The notes beneath the pieces were generated by a model. That model saw only the letters and a list, made by a program, of their open reading frames with translations, searched no databases and was not told the DNA's origin. Both the position numbers and the translations under genes were made by a program. A DNA stretch of 64,000 nucleotides, from contig NZ_LZIL01000078.1 of assembly GCF_001667075.1 (NCBI RefSeq), positions 248,001 through 312,000 of the forward strand. The letters are read 5' to 3'. The stretch comes from Mycobacterium sp. 852014-52450_SCH5900713. GTDB lineage: Bacteria > Actinomycetota > Actinomycetes > Mycobacteriales > Mycobacteriaceae. Of the stretch, positions 17,617 through 25,800 are shown one piece after another. The stretch's first letter is position 1; every line of letters begins with the position of its first letter.

Positions 17617-17901
17617 ATGGCTGTGTTAACGGATGAGCAGGTCGACGCCGCACTGCCCGATCTCAACGGATGGCAACGTGCCGACGGCGCGCTGCGCCGG
17701 TCGATCAAGTTCCCGAGTTTCCTCGCCGGCATCGACGCGGTGCGCCGGGTCGGCGAGCACGCGGAGAGCAAGGACCATCACCCGGATATTGATATCCGTT
17801 GGCGGACGGTTACTTTCGCTCTGGTTACGCACTCCGAAGGGGGCATAACCGAGAAGGACGTGGCCATGGCGCACGACATCGACGGGATCGTCGGGAGTTA
17901 G
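17617..17901 (+). CDS. Pterin-4a-carbinolamine dehydratase
   Basis: A 94-residue PCD/DCoH family protein (Rv1159A-like). The family motif is clear: EHAESKDHHPDIDIRW carries the catalytic histidines. PCD dehydrates 4a-hydroxytetrahydropterin. In bacteria without aromatic amino-acid hydroxylase its role is unclear, with molybdopterin recycling one suggestion, which would fit the nearby nar genes. The ATG at 17617 follows a TACGGT box by six bases. Its TAG stop overlaps the TAA stop of pimE on the other strand. Confidence 0.9.
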   Translation: MAVLTDEQVDAALPDLNGWQRADGALRRSIKFPSFLAGIDAVRRVGEHAESKDHHPDIDIRWRTVTFALVTHSEGGITEKDVAMAHDIDGIVGS

Positions 17902-19241
17902 TCCGCCGCCCCGTCCTCGACCGTCACTCCGGCGTGACGTTCGGCGGCGGCAGTCACGCCAGCGTGACGTTCGGGAGATCGGCCCGCGGCGGCGACCCAG
18001 GTCAACGTCGCCATCGCCGCCACGATGTAGATCAGGCCGGCCCACGCCAGATACCACGGCCGGCTGGTCTGCCAGATGGTCGGCTGAGCGTAGAGCAGCA
18101 GCCATGGCACGCCGACGATGGTCAGCGCCAGCCAGCCCCAGCCCACGATCCGGGCGCCGCGCCGCTCGCGCAGCGGTCCATGAATCGCCCAGATCATCAG
18201 CGGCACCAGCCACACCCAGTGGTGAGTCCACGAAATCGGCGATAGCAGCAGCCCGAACAACTCGACCACCAGCAACTTGCCCAGCCGGTCGGACGGGTCC
18301 AGCGCCCGCCAGGCCAGCACGGCCAGCACCACGGTGACGGCGATGGCGGCCAGGACCGGCGGGCCGAAACCGGCGTCGTGACCGAGGATCCGGGAGATGC
18401 CGCCGCGCCAGGATTGATTGATCGATGTGGCGATGGGGCCCACGCGATGCGCGTCGCCCAGCAGCTTGGTGAAGTAGTAACGGGTCTGGTCCCCGACCAC
18501 CAGTGCCGACACGCCGATGGTGGCGACGAAGACCACGAAGGAGAAGGCCGCCGCGGCCCATCGCCGCACACCGAGCAGGTAGACACCGGAGATCGCGGGC
18601 GTCAGCTTGATTCCGGCCGCGACGCCGACCAGCAGGCCCGACAGCCACCAGCGCGTCGTCAGCACCGCCCACAGCACCCCCAGCATCAGCAACACGTTGA
18701 CCTGCCCGTAGTCGAATGTGCTGCGCAGCGGCTCGATCCAGATCGTGACGGCGGTCCACGCCATGGCCATGCGGCGGCCCTCGCCGCCGGGCGCCACGCC
18801 GATCAACCGCTGGCTGATCCGGATCGCACCGTACAGCGCGGCCATCGTCGCGATCTGCCACGCGAAGGCGACCAGGCCGAAGGGCAGCAGGCTCAGCGGG
18901 TAGAAGACGACCGCCGCGAACGGCGGATAGGTGAACGGCAGCGGGAAGTCCGGCGTCTGATCGGCGTAGACGTAGCTGTACAGCGTGCCGGCATGGTCGA
19001 GCGCGGCGGCGCCGCCGAGGTAAACGTGCAGGTCGACGAAGTTTGCACCGTGGGGCGACAGATATGTCCAGCCGAGTCGCGCGGCGACGCTGGCGACCAG
19101 GAGCGCGGGTGCCGCCGCCCGAAGCAGACTCGCGAATCGCCGGCGCGGGGGTGCCGCCGGGGTGGCCGAAGTGGTGTCTATGCGCCCGACTTTAGCGATC
19201 GAGGCGGCCTGAGCGGCACCGGTGGACCCCGTCACCGCCAA
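17898..19241 (-). CDS. pimE: Polyprenol-phosphate mannosyltransferase PimE
   Basis: A 447-residue GT-C glycosyltransferase with about ten membrane segments. It adds the fifth mannose (alpha-1,2) to PIM4 using polyprenyl-phosphate-mannose. The catalytic Asp is expected in the first periplasmic loop, in NFVDLHVYLGG. It sits near lpqW, its genetic partner in PIM/LAM balance. The C-terminus ends with a duplicated ERHAGVT, encoded by two copies of a palindromic DNA repeat. The start is unsure: TTG at 19241 gives this length, GTG at 19235 is possible, and M. tuberculosis PimE (431 aa) starts later. Confidence 0.92.
   Translation of the reverse strand: MAVTGSTGAAQAASIAKVGRIDTTSATPAAPPRRRFASLLRAAAPALLVASVAARLGWTYLSPHGANFVDLHVYLGGAAALDHAGTLYSYVYADQTPDFPLPFTYPPFAAVVFYPLSLLPFGLVAFAWQIATMAALYGAIRISQRLIGVAPGGEGRRMAMAWTAVTIWIEPLRSTFDYGQVNVLLMLGVLWAVLTTRWWLSGLLVGVAAGIKLTPAISGVYLLGVRRWAAAAFSFVVFVATIGVSALVVGDQTRYYFTKLLGDAHRVGPIATSINQSWRGGISRILGHDAGFGPPVLAAIAVTVVLAVLAWRALDPSDRLGKLLVVELFGLLLSPISWTHHWVWLVPLMIWAIHGPLRERRGARIVGWGWLALTIVGVPWLLLYAQPTIWQTSRPWYLAWAGLIYIVAAMATLTWVAAAGRSPERHAGVTAAAERHAGVTVEDGAAD
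17922..17974. repeat. Two palindromic repeat units inside the pimE 3' end
   Basis: Copies at 17922-17944 and 17952-17974 share GTCACKCCRGCGTGAC followed by GTTCGG. The second copy is a perfect palindrome (GTCACGC, two bases, GCGTGAC). A third, diverged copy lies at 57648-57670. In pimE both copies are read as ERHAGVT, so the repeats have become part of the protein. Confidence 0.6.
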
Positions 19242-19381
19242 CGGTCCTGGTCGCCGGGCGTTCGGTCACCGCCGCCACACGTATCAATAACGATCAAATA
19301 AATGCCACACGTGTCACTTGAGTCCCATCAGTATCAACGTAACTTCGGCGGCGGACCCGTTTTCCACAACCAGGGAGAGTC

Positions 19382-20053
19382 ATGCCAACCATCTGGACTT
19401 ACATGCGTGCCGCGGCGGTCGTCGTCGGTTCGTCCGCAGCCCTACTCACGGGCGGTATCGCCCACGCCGACCCCGTGCCGGCTCCGCCGATTCCGAACAT
19501 TCCGCAGCAGCTGATCAGTTCGGCGGCCAACGCGCCCCAAATCCTGCAAAACCTCGCTACCGCCCTGGGCGCGACCCCGCCATCGCCGGCCGCTCCGGGC
19601 ATCACCTTCCCGGGAGTTCCGTCGGCCGCCGCAACGTCACCGGCGAATCCCGCGTCGAGCATCCCCTCGATTCCCGGGTTGACGCAGGCGGCGACGCCCT
19701 CCGCGCCGTCTGCCCCGGCGGCCACGCAGGGCCTGCAGGGGTTGATCCCGGGCCTGGGACAGACGGCACCCGCGGCGCCCGCCGCACCGGCCACGTCGTC
19801 CATCCCCGGACTCCCGGCCATCCCGGGGCTGTCGACGCCGACCGCCCCCGCCACCCCGCCGACCCCGCAGATTCCGCAGGCGAAGGTCGACATGCCGGCG
19901 TTCCTGCCCAATCTGCCGGTCAACATGCCCGCGCAGATGACCCTGCCGCAGGACCTGCCGGCACTGGCCGGGGCTCCGGCGGCGCCGGCCGCACCGGCCG
20001 CACCGGCAACCGGGGCCAACCCGGTAGCGCCGCTGCTCGCCGCCCTGCCCTGA
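19382..20053 (+). CDS. Secreted Ala/Pro-rich protein (Rv1158c-like)
   Basis: A 223-residue exported protein. It has a signal peptide with cleavage after GGIAHA, then a low-complexity body rich in Ala, Pro and Ile-Pro pairs (IPNIPQQ, SIPSIPGL, FLPNLPVNMP). It has no cysteines and no recognisable domain. It resembles M. tuberculosis Rv1158c (about 227 aa) and probably lies in the cell wall. A ribosome site (AGGGAGAG) precedes the ATG. The next gene, a related secreted protein, starts 49 bases after its stop, so the two likely form an operon. It is divergent from pimE. Confidence 0.85.
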   Translation: MPTIWTYMRAAAVVVGSSAALLTGGIAHADPVPAPPIPNIPQQLISSAANAPQILQNLATALGATPPSPAAPGITFPGVPSAAATSPANPASSIPSIPGLTQAATPSAPSAPAATQGLQGLIPGLGQTAPAAPAAPATSSIPGLPAIPGLSTPTAPATPPTPQIPQAKVDMPAFLPNLPVNMPAQMTLPQDLPALAGAPAAPAAPAAPATGANPVAPLLAALP

Positions 20054-20102
20054 GTAGTTAGCCCGACAGCAAAGCCACCCCCTACTGACCGGAGGACACA
20101 CC

Positions 20103-21194
20103 GTGGCAACCACTTGGAATCTGTCCAAAGGATTGGCCGCTGTCGTGACGGCATCGGCTGCCGCGTTCGGGTTCTGCCCGAGCGCGGCAGCCGAACCGGC
20201 GACACCGCAACCTAACTCGACTCAAGAACTCCCGGGCCTGCCGGCGCTATCGCAGCTGAGCCCGATCATTCAGCAGGCGGCCACCAACCCCGGGCAGGCG
20301 ACACAGCTGCTCATGGCGGCGGCGCAGGCCTTCAGCAACAACCAGGGTGCGCCGACCGAGTCTCGGAACGTCGCCCAGTCGGTGAATCAATTCCTGGCCC
20401 AGCCGGGCTCGCCGGCCACCGGACCCGGAACAGCTTTCCCGGACGGTTCGCCGGTGCCGCACGTCCCTGCGGCGGGCGTCGAACCCGGCGCGCAGTCGCA
20501 CCTGCCCGCCGGCATCGACCCGGCACACGCCGCCGGCCCGGGACCGGCCGCGGCCCCGCCGGCCGCGGGCGCCGAAGCGGGCGCCCAGTCACACCTGCCC
20601 GCCGGCATCGACCCGGTACACGCCGCCGGCCCGGGACCGGTGGCGGCTCCGCCGGCTTCCGCGCCGGCCACCGTCGCACCCGTCGCGGCACCCGTGCCGG
20701 CGCCTCCCGCGCCGGCCGAAGCTGCACCGGCCGCCGCCCCCGCACCCGCCGCGGCACCGGCCGCGGCGCCGGGATTCGGCCCGGACGCTCCGCCCACGCA
20801 GGACTTCATGTACCCCTCGATCGGCACCAATTGCCTGGCGGACGGCACCAGCGCGATCGCCACCGCGCTGTCGGTGGCGGGCCCGGCGAAGATCCCGACC
20901 CCCGGGCCCGGCCCCGGGCAGACCGCCTACGTGTTCACCGCCGTCGGGACCCCCGGGCCGGCCGAGGTGCAGAAGCTGCCGCTGAACGTCACGTGGGTCA
21001 ACCTGACCACGGGCAAATCGGGAACGGTCGCGCTCAAGCCGCGCACCGACATCAACGGCGACGGGCCGACGACGCTGACCGCGATCGCCGACACCGGGTC
21101 GGGCAGCATCATGTCGACCATTTTCGGGCAGGTCACCACCAAGGAAAAACAGTGCCAGTTCATGCCCACGATCGGCTCCACGGTGGTGCCGTAG
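20103..21194 (+). CDS. Secreted Ala/Pro-rich protein with C-terminal domain (Rv1157c-like)
   Basis: A 363-residue exported protein. It has a signal peptide ending around SAAAEP, a low-complexity middle, and a conserved C-terminal domain of about 130 residues (from FGPDAPPTQDFMYPS onward) with two cysteines (TNCLADG and KQCQF) and beta-rich sequence. The middle contains a 31-residue unit repeated twice (starting EPGAQSHLP and EAGAQSHLP), then a Pro/Ala stretch. It resembles M. tuberculosis Rv1157c (371 aa). The function is unknown. The start is GTG at 20103 after a GGAGG-type site. Confidence 0.85.
   Translation: MATTWNLSKGLAAVVTASAAAFGFCPSAAAEPATPQPNSTQELPGLPALSQLSPIIQQAATNPGQATQLLMAAAQAFSNNQGAPTESRNVAQSVNQFLAQPGSPATGPGTAFPDGSPVPHVPAAGVEPGAQSHLPAGIDPAHAAGPGPAAAPPAAGAEAGAQSHLPAGIDPVHAAGPGPVAAPPASAPATVAPVAAPVPAPPAPAEAAPAAAPAPAAAPAAAPGFGPDAPPTQDFMYPSIGTNCLADGTSAIATALSVAGPAKIPTPGPGPGQTAYVFTAVGTPGPAEVQKLPLNVTWVNLTTGKSGTVALKPRTDINGDGPTTLTAIADTGSGSIMSTIFGQVTTKEKQCQFMPTIGSTVVP
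20481..20666 (+). repeat. 93-base tandem duplication in the Rv1157c-like gene
   Basis: Two consecutive 93-base (31-codon) units start at 20481 and 20574 and encode nearly the same peptide (GAQSHLPAGIDP then HAAGPGP). Being in frame, copy number could vary between strains. Confidence 0.7.
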
Positions 21195-21218
21195 GGCCAG
21201 CACTGTTCCCTGCCCTGG

Positions 21219-21250
21219 GCGCGCGGGCCCCCCCCCGGGGGCACGCGCGC
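21219..21250 (+). terminator. GC hairpin after the Rv1157c-like gene
   Basis: A 14-base stem (21219-21232 with 21237-21250, one mismatch) and a CCCC loop, 25 bases past the stop. There is no U-tract, as is common in mycobacteria. It includes nine consecutive C residues, a likely place for sequencing error. Confidence 0.55.
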
Positions 21251-21269
21251 TCGGCGTTTAGTCAGACAG

Positions 21270-21416
21270 TTAGTACGCCATGAACAGGATCGCGTCGCGA
21301 TCGTATTCGAGACCCGGATGATCGCTGGCGAGATGAGCCTGGGTCAGCTCGACCAGCTCGTCCTCATCCTTGCCGACGATGGCTTCCCCGCACGGACACG
21401 TTATGTGTGTCTTCAC
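21270..21416 (-). CDS. DUF1059-type 48-residue protein
   Basis: A small soluble protein starting VKTHITCPCGEAIVGKDEDE and ending DRDAILFMAY. The CPCG motif with later His (TQAHL, SDHPG) resembles the DUF1059 family, small putative metal-binding proteins. It begins with GTG at 21416 after a GAAGGGAAGGG site, 28 bases downstream of the HhH-GPD gene, so both are probably one transcript. It is easily missed because of its size. The function is unknown. Confidence 0.7.
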   Translation of the reverse strand: MKTHITCPCGEAIVGKDEDELVELTQAHLASDHPGLEYDRDAILFMAY

Positions 21417-21444
21417 GTTGCCGCCCTTCCCTTCTGGTGACTTA

Positions 21445-22023
21445 CTACTTGGCAGCCTTGGCTGCCGCCTTCATCTGCTTCTTGTAGGAACGCACTTTGC
21501 CCATCGATTGGGCGTCGACGATATCGGCGACGGAGATGTGCGTGCCCTCCTTGCCGAACTGCCCGGCCGCCGCGCGCCAGCCCTTGACCGTGACGCCGTA
21601 CTGCTTGCCCAACAAAGCCAGGAAGATCTGCGCCTTGACCTCGCCGAAACCGGGTAGCCCCTTGATTCGCCGCAGCAGCTCCTCGCCGTTGGGGTCCCCG
21701 GCGGTCCACAAGCCGGCGGCATCGCCGTCATAGCGGTCCACAATGATCTGGGCCAGGGTCTGGATTCGTTTGGCCATCGACCCCGGAAAGCGGTGTATCG
21801 CAGGCTTTTCCGAACACAGCGCCGCGAACTTGTCGGGGTCGTACTCGGCGATCTCATGAGCACCGAAGCTGCCCATCCGGTCCGCGATCTTCTTCGGCCC
21901 CGAGAAGGCCGTCTCGAACGGCACCTGCTGATCAAGAACCATCCCGATGAGCAGGGCCAACGGATTGTCGTCCAGCAGCGCGTCGGCCTCAGGATCTTGA
22001 GCGAGCCAAAGTTTCACCGTCAA
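21445..22023 (-). CDS. HhH-GPD base excision repair family protein
   Basis: A 192-residue protein of the HhH-GPD superfamily (Rv1156-like). The helix-hairpin-helix is GLPGFGEVKAQIFLALLG around residues 125-142. The N-terminal helix set (NPLALLIGMVLDQQVPFETAF) matches the glycosylase core. No [4Fe-4S] cysteine cluster is present. I do not see the usual catalytic Lys/Asp pair with certainty, so the glycosylase activity is inferred from fold only. The Lys-rich C-terminus (KKQMKAAAKAAK) could bind DNA. The DUF1059 gene follows. Confidence 0.8.
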   Translation of the reverse strand: MTVKLWLAQDPEADALLDDNPLALLIGMVLDQQVPFETAFSGPKKIADRMGSFGAHEIAEYDPDKFAALCSEKPAIHRFPGSMAKRIQTLAQIIVDRYDGDAAGLWTAGDPNGEELLRRIKGLPGFGEVKAQIFLALLGKQYGVTVKGWRAAAGQFGKEGTHISVADIVDAQSMGKVRSYKKQMKAAAKAAK

Positions 22024-22108
22024 CGACCAGCCTTTCCGCTGAACACCCTAAAACCGATGACCTATGTGTTGAGAGACTACCTATCAGAAACGCGCTTACG
22101 GCCGGCGA

Positions 22109-22663
22109 ATGACCAGGGAGTTGGGTGACGTGGTGGTGGATGAGGCCCGCTTGGCACTGATGCTGGACCGCGACGAACTGCATCAACTCGTCACTGCCTA
22201 CTGCCGGGCCGTCGACCGCGCCGACTATGACGCGCTTCGCGGCCTGTACCACCCCGAGGCGACCGACTCGCACGGCTCGTTCTCCTCGGGCGGCGTCGAA
22301 CAGTTCATCGCCCAGCTACAGGCCGCGGAACCGTATGTGCGTGTCTCCCAACACAACATCACCACAACGAACTTCGTGATCGACGGCAGCACGGCCCGCG
22401 GTGAGATCTATTGCCTGGTGTTTCACACCTTCGCCGGGCCCGACCACGACATCGACGTCATCATCGGCGGCCGGTACCTGGACAGCTATACCCAACACGA
22501 CGGCCGCTGGAAGTTCCGTGAACGCACCATCGTGGCGGATTGGGCCTACCAGAACGACCCGTCCCAAGTGAACTTCGGACACCCCAGCACCCGGGGCAGC
22601 GTGCGCGGCGAGCCGGGCCAGGCCGACCCTTCGGTCAGCCATTTCACACCGCCCGAAGGCTGA
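22109..22663 (+). CDS. SnoaL-like/NTF2-fold protein
   Basis: A 184-residue single-domain protein of the SnoaL_4 type (NTF2-like cone fold), related to small dehydratases and ring-dioxygenase beta-like proteins. The typical start LMLDRDELHQLVTAYCRAVDRADYD is followed by LYHPEATDSHGSF; Asp and His in these segments line the pocket in relatives. The substrate is unknown. The start is ambiguous. ATG 22109 has a weak TACGGC box six bases upstream, while GTG 22130 lies nine bases after AGGGAG. Confidence 0.75.
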   Translation: MTRELGDVVVDEARLALMLDRDELHQLVTAYCRAVDRADYDALRGLYHPEATDSHGSFSSGGVEQFIAQLQAAEPYVRVSQHNITTTNFVIDGSTARGEIYCLVFHTFAGPDHDIDVIIGGRYLDSYTQHDGRWKFRERTIVADWAYQNDPSQVNFGHPSTRGSVRGEPGQADPSVSHFTPPEG

Positions 22664-22699
22664 ATCCGCCGTAAAGCGTTGGGATGCAACGGCCGCCGG

Positions 22700-22888
22700 T
22701 CAGCCGCTCTTGCGCCGGAATTCGCGGCGGTTCTCCACCGGACCGTGCGCGCGCGTCTGCTTACCACCACCAGTCTTGGGGTCGGACCCACCCGACGACT
22801 TGGCCATCTTGCGGTCGAGGGCTTCACGGAACTTGCGCTTGTTGTCGTCGTCCGATTCCGGCGCCTCGGGTGACTTGGATTCAGCCAT
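22700..22888 (-). CDS. DUF5302 small basic protein
   Basis: A 62-residue, highly charged, probably disordered protein: MAESKSPEAPESDDDNKRKF, then LDRKMAKSSGG and a C-terminal HGPVENRREFRRKSG. This arrangement is typical of the actinobacterial DUF5302 family, function unknown. It is leaderless by its TAGGCT box six bases before the ATG. It lies downstream of, and in the same direction as, the PPOX-fold gene, with its own promoter. Confidence 0.75.
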   Translation of the reverse strand: MAESKSPEAPESDDDNKRKFREALDRKMAKSSGGSDPKTGGGKQTRAHGPVENRREFRRKSG

Positions 22889-22894
22889 ACCGGC

Positions 22895-22900
22895 AGCCTA
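22895..22900 (-). promoter_or_regulatory. -10 box of the DUF5302 gene
   Basis: TAGGCT on the minus strand, six bases before the ATG at 22888, indicating a leaderless transcript. Confidence 0.5.
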
Positions 22901-22924
22901 GCCGGGATCGCCGCATTCGGGCGG

Positions 22925-23368
22925 CTACCGCACTCCGGGCGGCATGCCGTACACGTGCGAGATCGGCAGGGTCAGTAGCACCCGCCGATCGGTGACCATC
23001 GCCTCGCGGAACTCGTCCCAATCCGGGTGTTCGCCGGCGATGTTGCGGTACAAGGCAATCAACGCCTCGACGGTGTCGTCGCCGGGGGCGGCCGCGGGCG
23101 GCGTCAGAGTTGCCGTGCCCTCGGCCACCGCGTACGACCACCCGTCGTCCGCGTCGACCAGGATGGACGCCCGCGGATCGCGGCGCAGGTTGCGCGTCTT
23201 GGCCCGCGGCTCGGTGATCGACACCCGCACGGCCAAGTCGCGCGGGTCGAAGTGGTAACTCACGTTCGACAACTGCGGGCGTCCGTCGCGTTTGATGGTG
23301 GCCAGTACTCCGAGGGAGTTTCCACTGATCACGGCCAGCAGCTTGTCGTCGAAGACTTGGCGTCCCAT
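22925..23368 (-). CDS. F420-binding PPOX-fold protein (Rv1155-like)
   Basis: A 147-residue split beta-barrel protein of the pyridoxamine-phosphate-oxidase fold. It matches M. tuberculosis Rv1155 in length and sequence. Rv1155 binds coenzyme F420 rather than acting as a PNP oxidase. Features are the ISGNSLGVLATIKRDGRPQLSNVSY start and a basic strand AKTRNLRRDPRASILVD for the cofactor phosphate tail. The exact substrate is unknown. It links functionally to fbiC in this window. Confidence 0.88.
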   Translation of the reverse strand: MGRQVFDDKLLAVISGNSLGVLATIKRDGRPQLSNVSYHFDPRDLAVRVSITEPRAKTRNLRRDPRASILVDADDGWSYAVAEGTATLTPPAAAPGDDTVEALIALYRNIAGEHPDWDEFREAMVTDRRVLLTLPISHVYGMPPGVR

Positions 23369-23375
23369 GGGAGAA

Positions 23376-23381
23376 AGCCTA
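23376..23381 (-). promoter_or_regulatory. -10 box of the Rv1155-like gene
   Basis: TAGGCT on the minus strand, seven bases before the ATG at 23368. Confidence 0.45.
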
Positions 23382-23442
23382 CGTCGCGCGTCCAGCAGCC
23401 GGTCCCGGATCGCGTCGGCCCGGGCCGCCCTGGTGAAATCGG

Positions 23443-23967
23443 ATGATGACCAAGTACGCGGCGTTCCTGAGGGGCGTCAACGTGGGCGGCGTCAACCTCA
23501 AAATGGCAGAGGTGGCGCGCGCTTTGACCGACGCCGGATTCACTGACGTGCGCACAATCCTGGCCAGCGGCAACGTCCTGCTGGAGTCGTCCGCCGGTGC
23601 CGCGGCGGTGCGCAAGAAGGCCGAAGCCGCGCTACGCGAGAACTTCGGCTACGACGCCTGGGTGCTCGTCTACGACCTCAAGGCGGTGCGCGCCATCGTC
23701 GAGGCCTACCCGTTCGAGCCCGAGGTCGACGGCTACCAGTCCTACGTCACGTTCGTCGCCGACAAAGCGGCGCTCGACGAACTGGCCGCACTCGGCGAGG
23801 CCACCGGACGCGACGAGCGGATCGGCCGCGGCGCGGGCGTCATCTATTGGCAAGTGCCCAAGGGCGGCACCTTGGACAGCACGATCGGCAAGACGATGGG
23901 CAAGCCGCGCTACAAGTCGTCGACGACGACGCGCAATCTGCGCACGCTGGCGAAGGTGTTGCGTTAG
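23443..23967 (+). CDS. DUF1697 protein
   Basis: A 174-residue DUF1697 family protein, recognised by the start YAAFLRGVNVGG and the region TILASGNVLLES. The C-terminus is basic (GKPRYKSSTTTRNLRTLAKVL). The family is widespread and uncharacterised. Two ATG codons in frame, at 23443 and 23446, are possible starts. The stop lies ten bases from the stop of the GntR gene on the other strand. It has no clear functional link with its neighbours. Confidence 0.85.
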   Translation: MMTKYAAFLRGVNVGGVNLKMAEVARALTDAGFTDVRTILASGNVLLESSAGAAAVRKKAEAALRENFGYDAWVLVYDLKAVRAIVEAYPFEPEVDGYQSYVTFVADKAALDELAALGEATGRDERIGRGAGVIYWQVPKGGTLDSTIGKTMGKPRYKSSTTTRNLRTLAKVLR

Positions 23968-23977
23968 GACGGAGCGC

Positions 23978-24343
23978 TCAGTCGTCCGGCACGTTGGTCA
24001 GGTAGCGCATCGCGTCGGACTTCGTCAGCCCCAGCGCCCGGGCCACCTCGACGTATTCCTTGGCGGCGGCCGCCATCGCGGCGTCGGTCGGGTCGAAGCG
24101 GGAGATGAAAGTGCCGAAGCGCCCGCGGGTTTCGACGATCGCCGCGGACTCGAGTTCCCGATAGGCGCGGGCCACGGTGTTGGCCGCGACGCCCAGCTGG
24201 CCAGCCAGGTCGCGCACCGTGGGGAGCCGGGTACCGGGCGGCAGCGCGCCGGCCCGAACGCCGTCGATGACTTGGGTCCTGAGCTGGTCGAACAGCGGCC
24301 TGCCCGCCTTCATGTCGACCTTCAGCAAATCCCGCAGCTCCAC
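23978..24343 (-). CDS. GntR/YtrA-type regulator (Rv1152-like)
   Basis: A 121-residue regulator with an N-terminal winged helix: RPLFDQLRTQVIDGVRAGAL, then GTRLPTVRDLAGQLGVAANTVARAYREL. A short C-terminal helical tail follows instead of a large ligand domain, typical of the YtrA subgroup. The GTG at 24343 gives the same 121 residues as M. tuberculosis Rv1152. It has a CATACT -10-like box six bases upstream. A TTG at 24361 is the alternative. It is divergent from the sirtuin gene, whose promoter it may control. Confidence 0.85.
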   Translation of the reverse strand: MELRDLLKVDMKAGRPLFDQLRTQVIDGVRAGALPPGTRLPTVRDLAGQLGVAANTVARAYRELESAAIVETRGRFGTFISRFDPTDAAMAAAAKEYVEVARALGLTKSDAMRYLTNVPDD

Positions 24344-24349
24344 CTCTTC

Positions 24350-24374
24350 AGTATGTCCCAAGCACCGCTATCTT
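24350..24374. promoter_or_regulatory. Divergent leaderless promoters, GntR and sirtuin genes
   Basis: On the plus strand TATCTT (24369-24374) lies six bases before the sirtuin ATG. On the minus strand CATACT (24350-24355) lies six bases before the GntR GTG. The two start codons are 37 bases apart. Confidence 0.5.
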
Positions 24375-24380
24375 TGTGGG

Positions 24381-25094
24381 ATGCGAGTAGCGGTGCTGAG
24401 CGGCGCGGGGATCTCCGCGGAGAGCGGGGTGCCGACCTTCCGCGACGACAAGAACGGGTTGTGGGCCCGCTTCGATCCCTACGAGCTGTCCAGCACCCAG
24501 GGGTGGCGCGACAATCCCGAGCGGGTGTGGGGCTGGTACTTGTGGCGTCACTATCTGGTGGCCGACGTCGCGCCCAACGCCGGGCACCGCGCGATCGCCG
24601 CGTGGCAAGACGGCGCCGAAGTCAGCGTAATCACCCAGAACGTCGACGACTTGCACGAGCGCGCCGGCAGCATGCCGGTTCATCACCTGCACGGCAGCCT
24701 GTTCGAATTCCGTTGCGACCGTTGCGGTATGCCTTACACAGACGCGCTGCCCGCGATGCCCGAACCGATGCTGGAAGTGGAGCCACCGGTCTGTCACTGC
24801 GGCGGCCTGATCCGGCCCGACATCGTCTGGTTCGGTGAGCCGTTGCCCGACGCGCCGTGGCAGTCCGCGGTCGAGGCGACCGAGGCCGCCGACGTGATGG
24901 TGGTCGTCGGAACCTCGGCGATCGTCTATCCGGCGGCCGGGCTGGCCGAGCTGGCGCTCTCCCGCGGCACGGCCGTCATCGAGGTCAATCCCGAGGTCAC
25001 GCCGCTGTCCAGGCACGCCACGATCAGCATCCGCGAAACGGCCGGCCAGGCGTTGCCGGGGTTGCTGCAGCGGCTGCCCGCGCTATTGAAGTAG
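24381..25094 (+). CDS. cobB: NAD-dependent sirtuin deacylase
   Basis: A 237-residue class III sirtuin (Rv1151c-like) that removes acyl groups from lysines, with NAD as cosubstrate. The NAD motif is GAGISAESGVPTFR at residues 8-21, QNVDDLHERAG follows, and the catalytic His is in HLHGSLFEFRC. Zinc cysteines are in CDRC and CHC. Tyr53 and Arg56 (YLWR) form the Y-x-x-R pair that favours succinyl/malonyl lysine. The ATG at 24381 follows a TATCTT box by six bases. It is divergent from the GntR gene. Confidence 0.93.
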   Translation: MRVAVLSGAGISAESGVPTFRDDKNGLWARFDPYELSSTQGWRDNPERVWGWYLWRHYLVADVAPNAGHRAIAAWQDGAEVSVITQNVDDLHERAGSMPVHHLHGSLFEFRCDRCGMPYTDALPAMPEPMLEVEPPVCHCGGLIRPDIVWFGEPLPDAPWQSAVEATEAADVMVVVGTSAIVYPAAGLAELALSRGTAVIEVNPEVTPLSRHATISIRETAGQALPGLLQRLPALLK

Positions 25095-25105
25095 CCGCGC
25101 GGGAA

Positions 25106-25735
25106 TTACGGCCTGCGGGCGCGGCCCAGCAGGATTTCCGACACCGGCATGGGCGCCCATGCGGGCAATGTGAACTCGCGCCGGGAGACGTCGACTTCGA
25201 ATCCCGCGTCGATGATCGAGCGCTCGGTGTCGCGGTGGGTGTGACAGTTGCCGAACAACCGGGGCCACAGCGTCGCGTCGGCGATCCGCTGGAAGCGGCC
25301 CCGCGCTCCGGCGCTCGCCACGTGCTCGAGGTAGCGCAGCTCTCCGCCCGGGCGCAGCAGCGAATACAGGCGTCGCAACACGCCGCCGGGATCCTGCACG
25401 GAGCACAACACCAGCGAGCACACCACGGCGTCGAACTGCTCGCCGCCGCTGAACCCTTCGGCCGTCTCGCCCGTCACGACGACGCGGGCGGGCACCACGT
25501 CCGCCGCCGCCCGCGCCTGGGCGGCCAGCCGCGGCTCGGGCTCGACCGCGACCACCTCGTGGACCGACTCCGGGTAGTGCGGAAAGTTCGTCCCGATGCC
25601 CGCACCGACCTCCAGCACCCGCCCCGACAACCCCGATAGGTTCTCCCGGCGAAGGGCCCGGATCACCTCGGTTTCATGGGTGGCGACGACGGGCCAGATG
25701 CGCGCGAAGAACGGGTTGTCCACCGCCGTTGTCAT
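25106..25735 (-). CDS. Class I SAM-dependent methyltransferase (Rv1147-like)
   Basis: A 209-residue methyltransferase of the UbiE/phospholipid N-methyltransferase type. Motif I is VLEVGAGIGTNFPHYP, the acidic end of strand 2 is VVAVEPEP, motif II is FDAVVCSLVLCSV, and motif III is LRPGGELRYLEHV. The substrate is unknown; lipid methylation is plausible. The start is ATG at 25735 behind a GGAAGG site. It lies next to mmpL13, the order remembered for Rv1145-Rv1147, which suggests that product and transporter work together. Confidence 0.85.
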   Translation of the reverse strand: MTTAVDNPFFARIWPVVATHETEVIRALRRENLSGLSGRVLEVGAGIGTNFPHYPESVHEVVAVEPEPRLAAQARAAADVVPARVVVTGETAEGFSGGEQFDAVVCSLVLCSVQDPGGVLRRLYSLLRPGGELRYLEHVASAGARGRFQRIADATLWPRLFGNCHTHRDTERSIIDAGFEVDVSRREFTLPAWAPMPVSEILLGRARRP

Positions 25736-25800
25736 ACACGTCAACCTTCCGACTCGGATGAGCCTCACAATAGGGTCTTGCCGACGAACCGATCGGCGCG

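Noticed and set aside
21228..21236. The nine-C run as a functional element
   Set aside because: It lies inside a terminator-like hairpin. The run is more likely part of the stem-loop, and its exact length may be a sequencing artefact.
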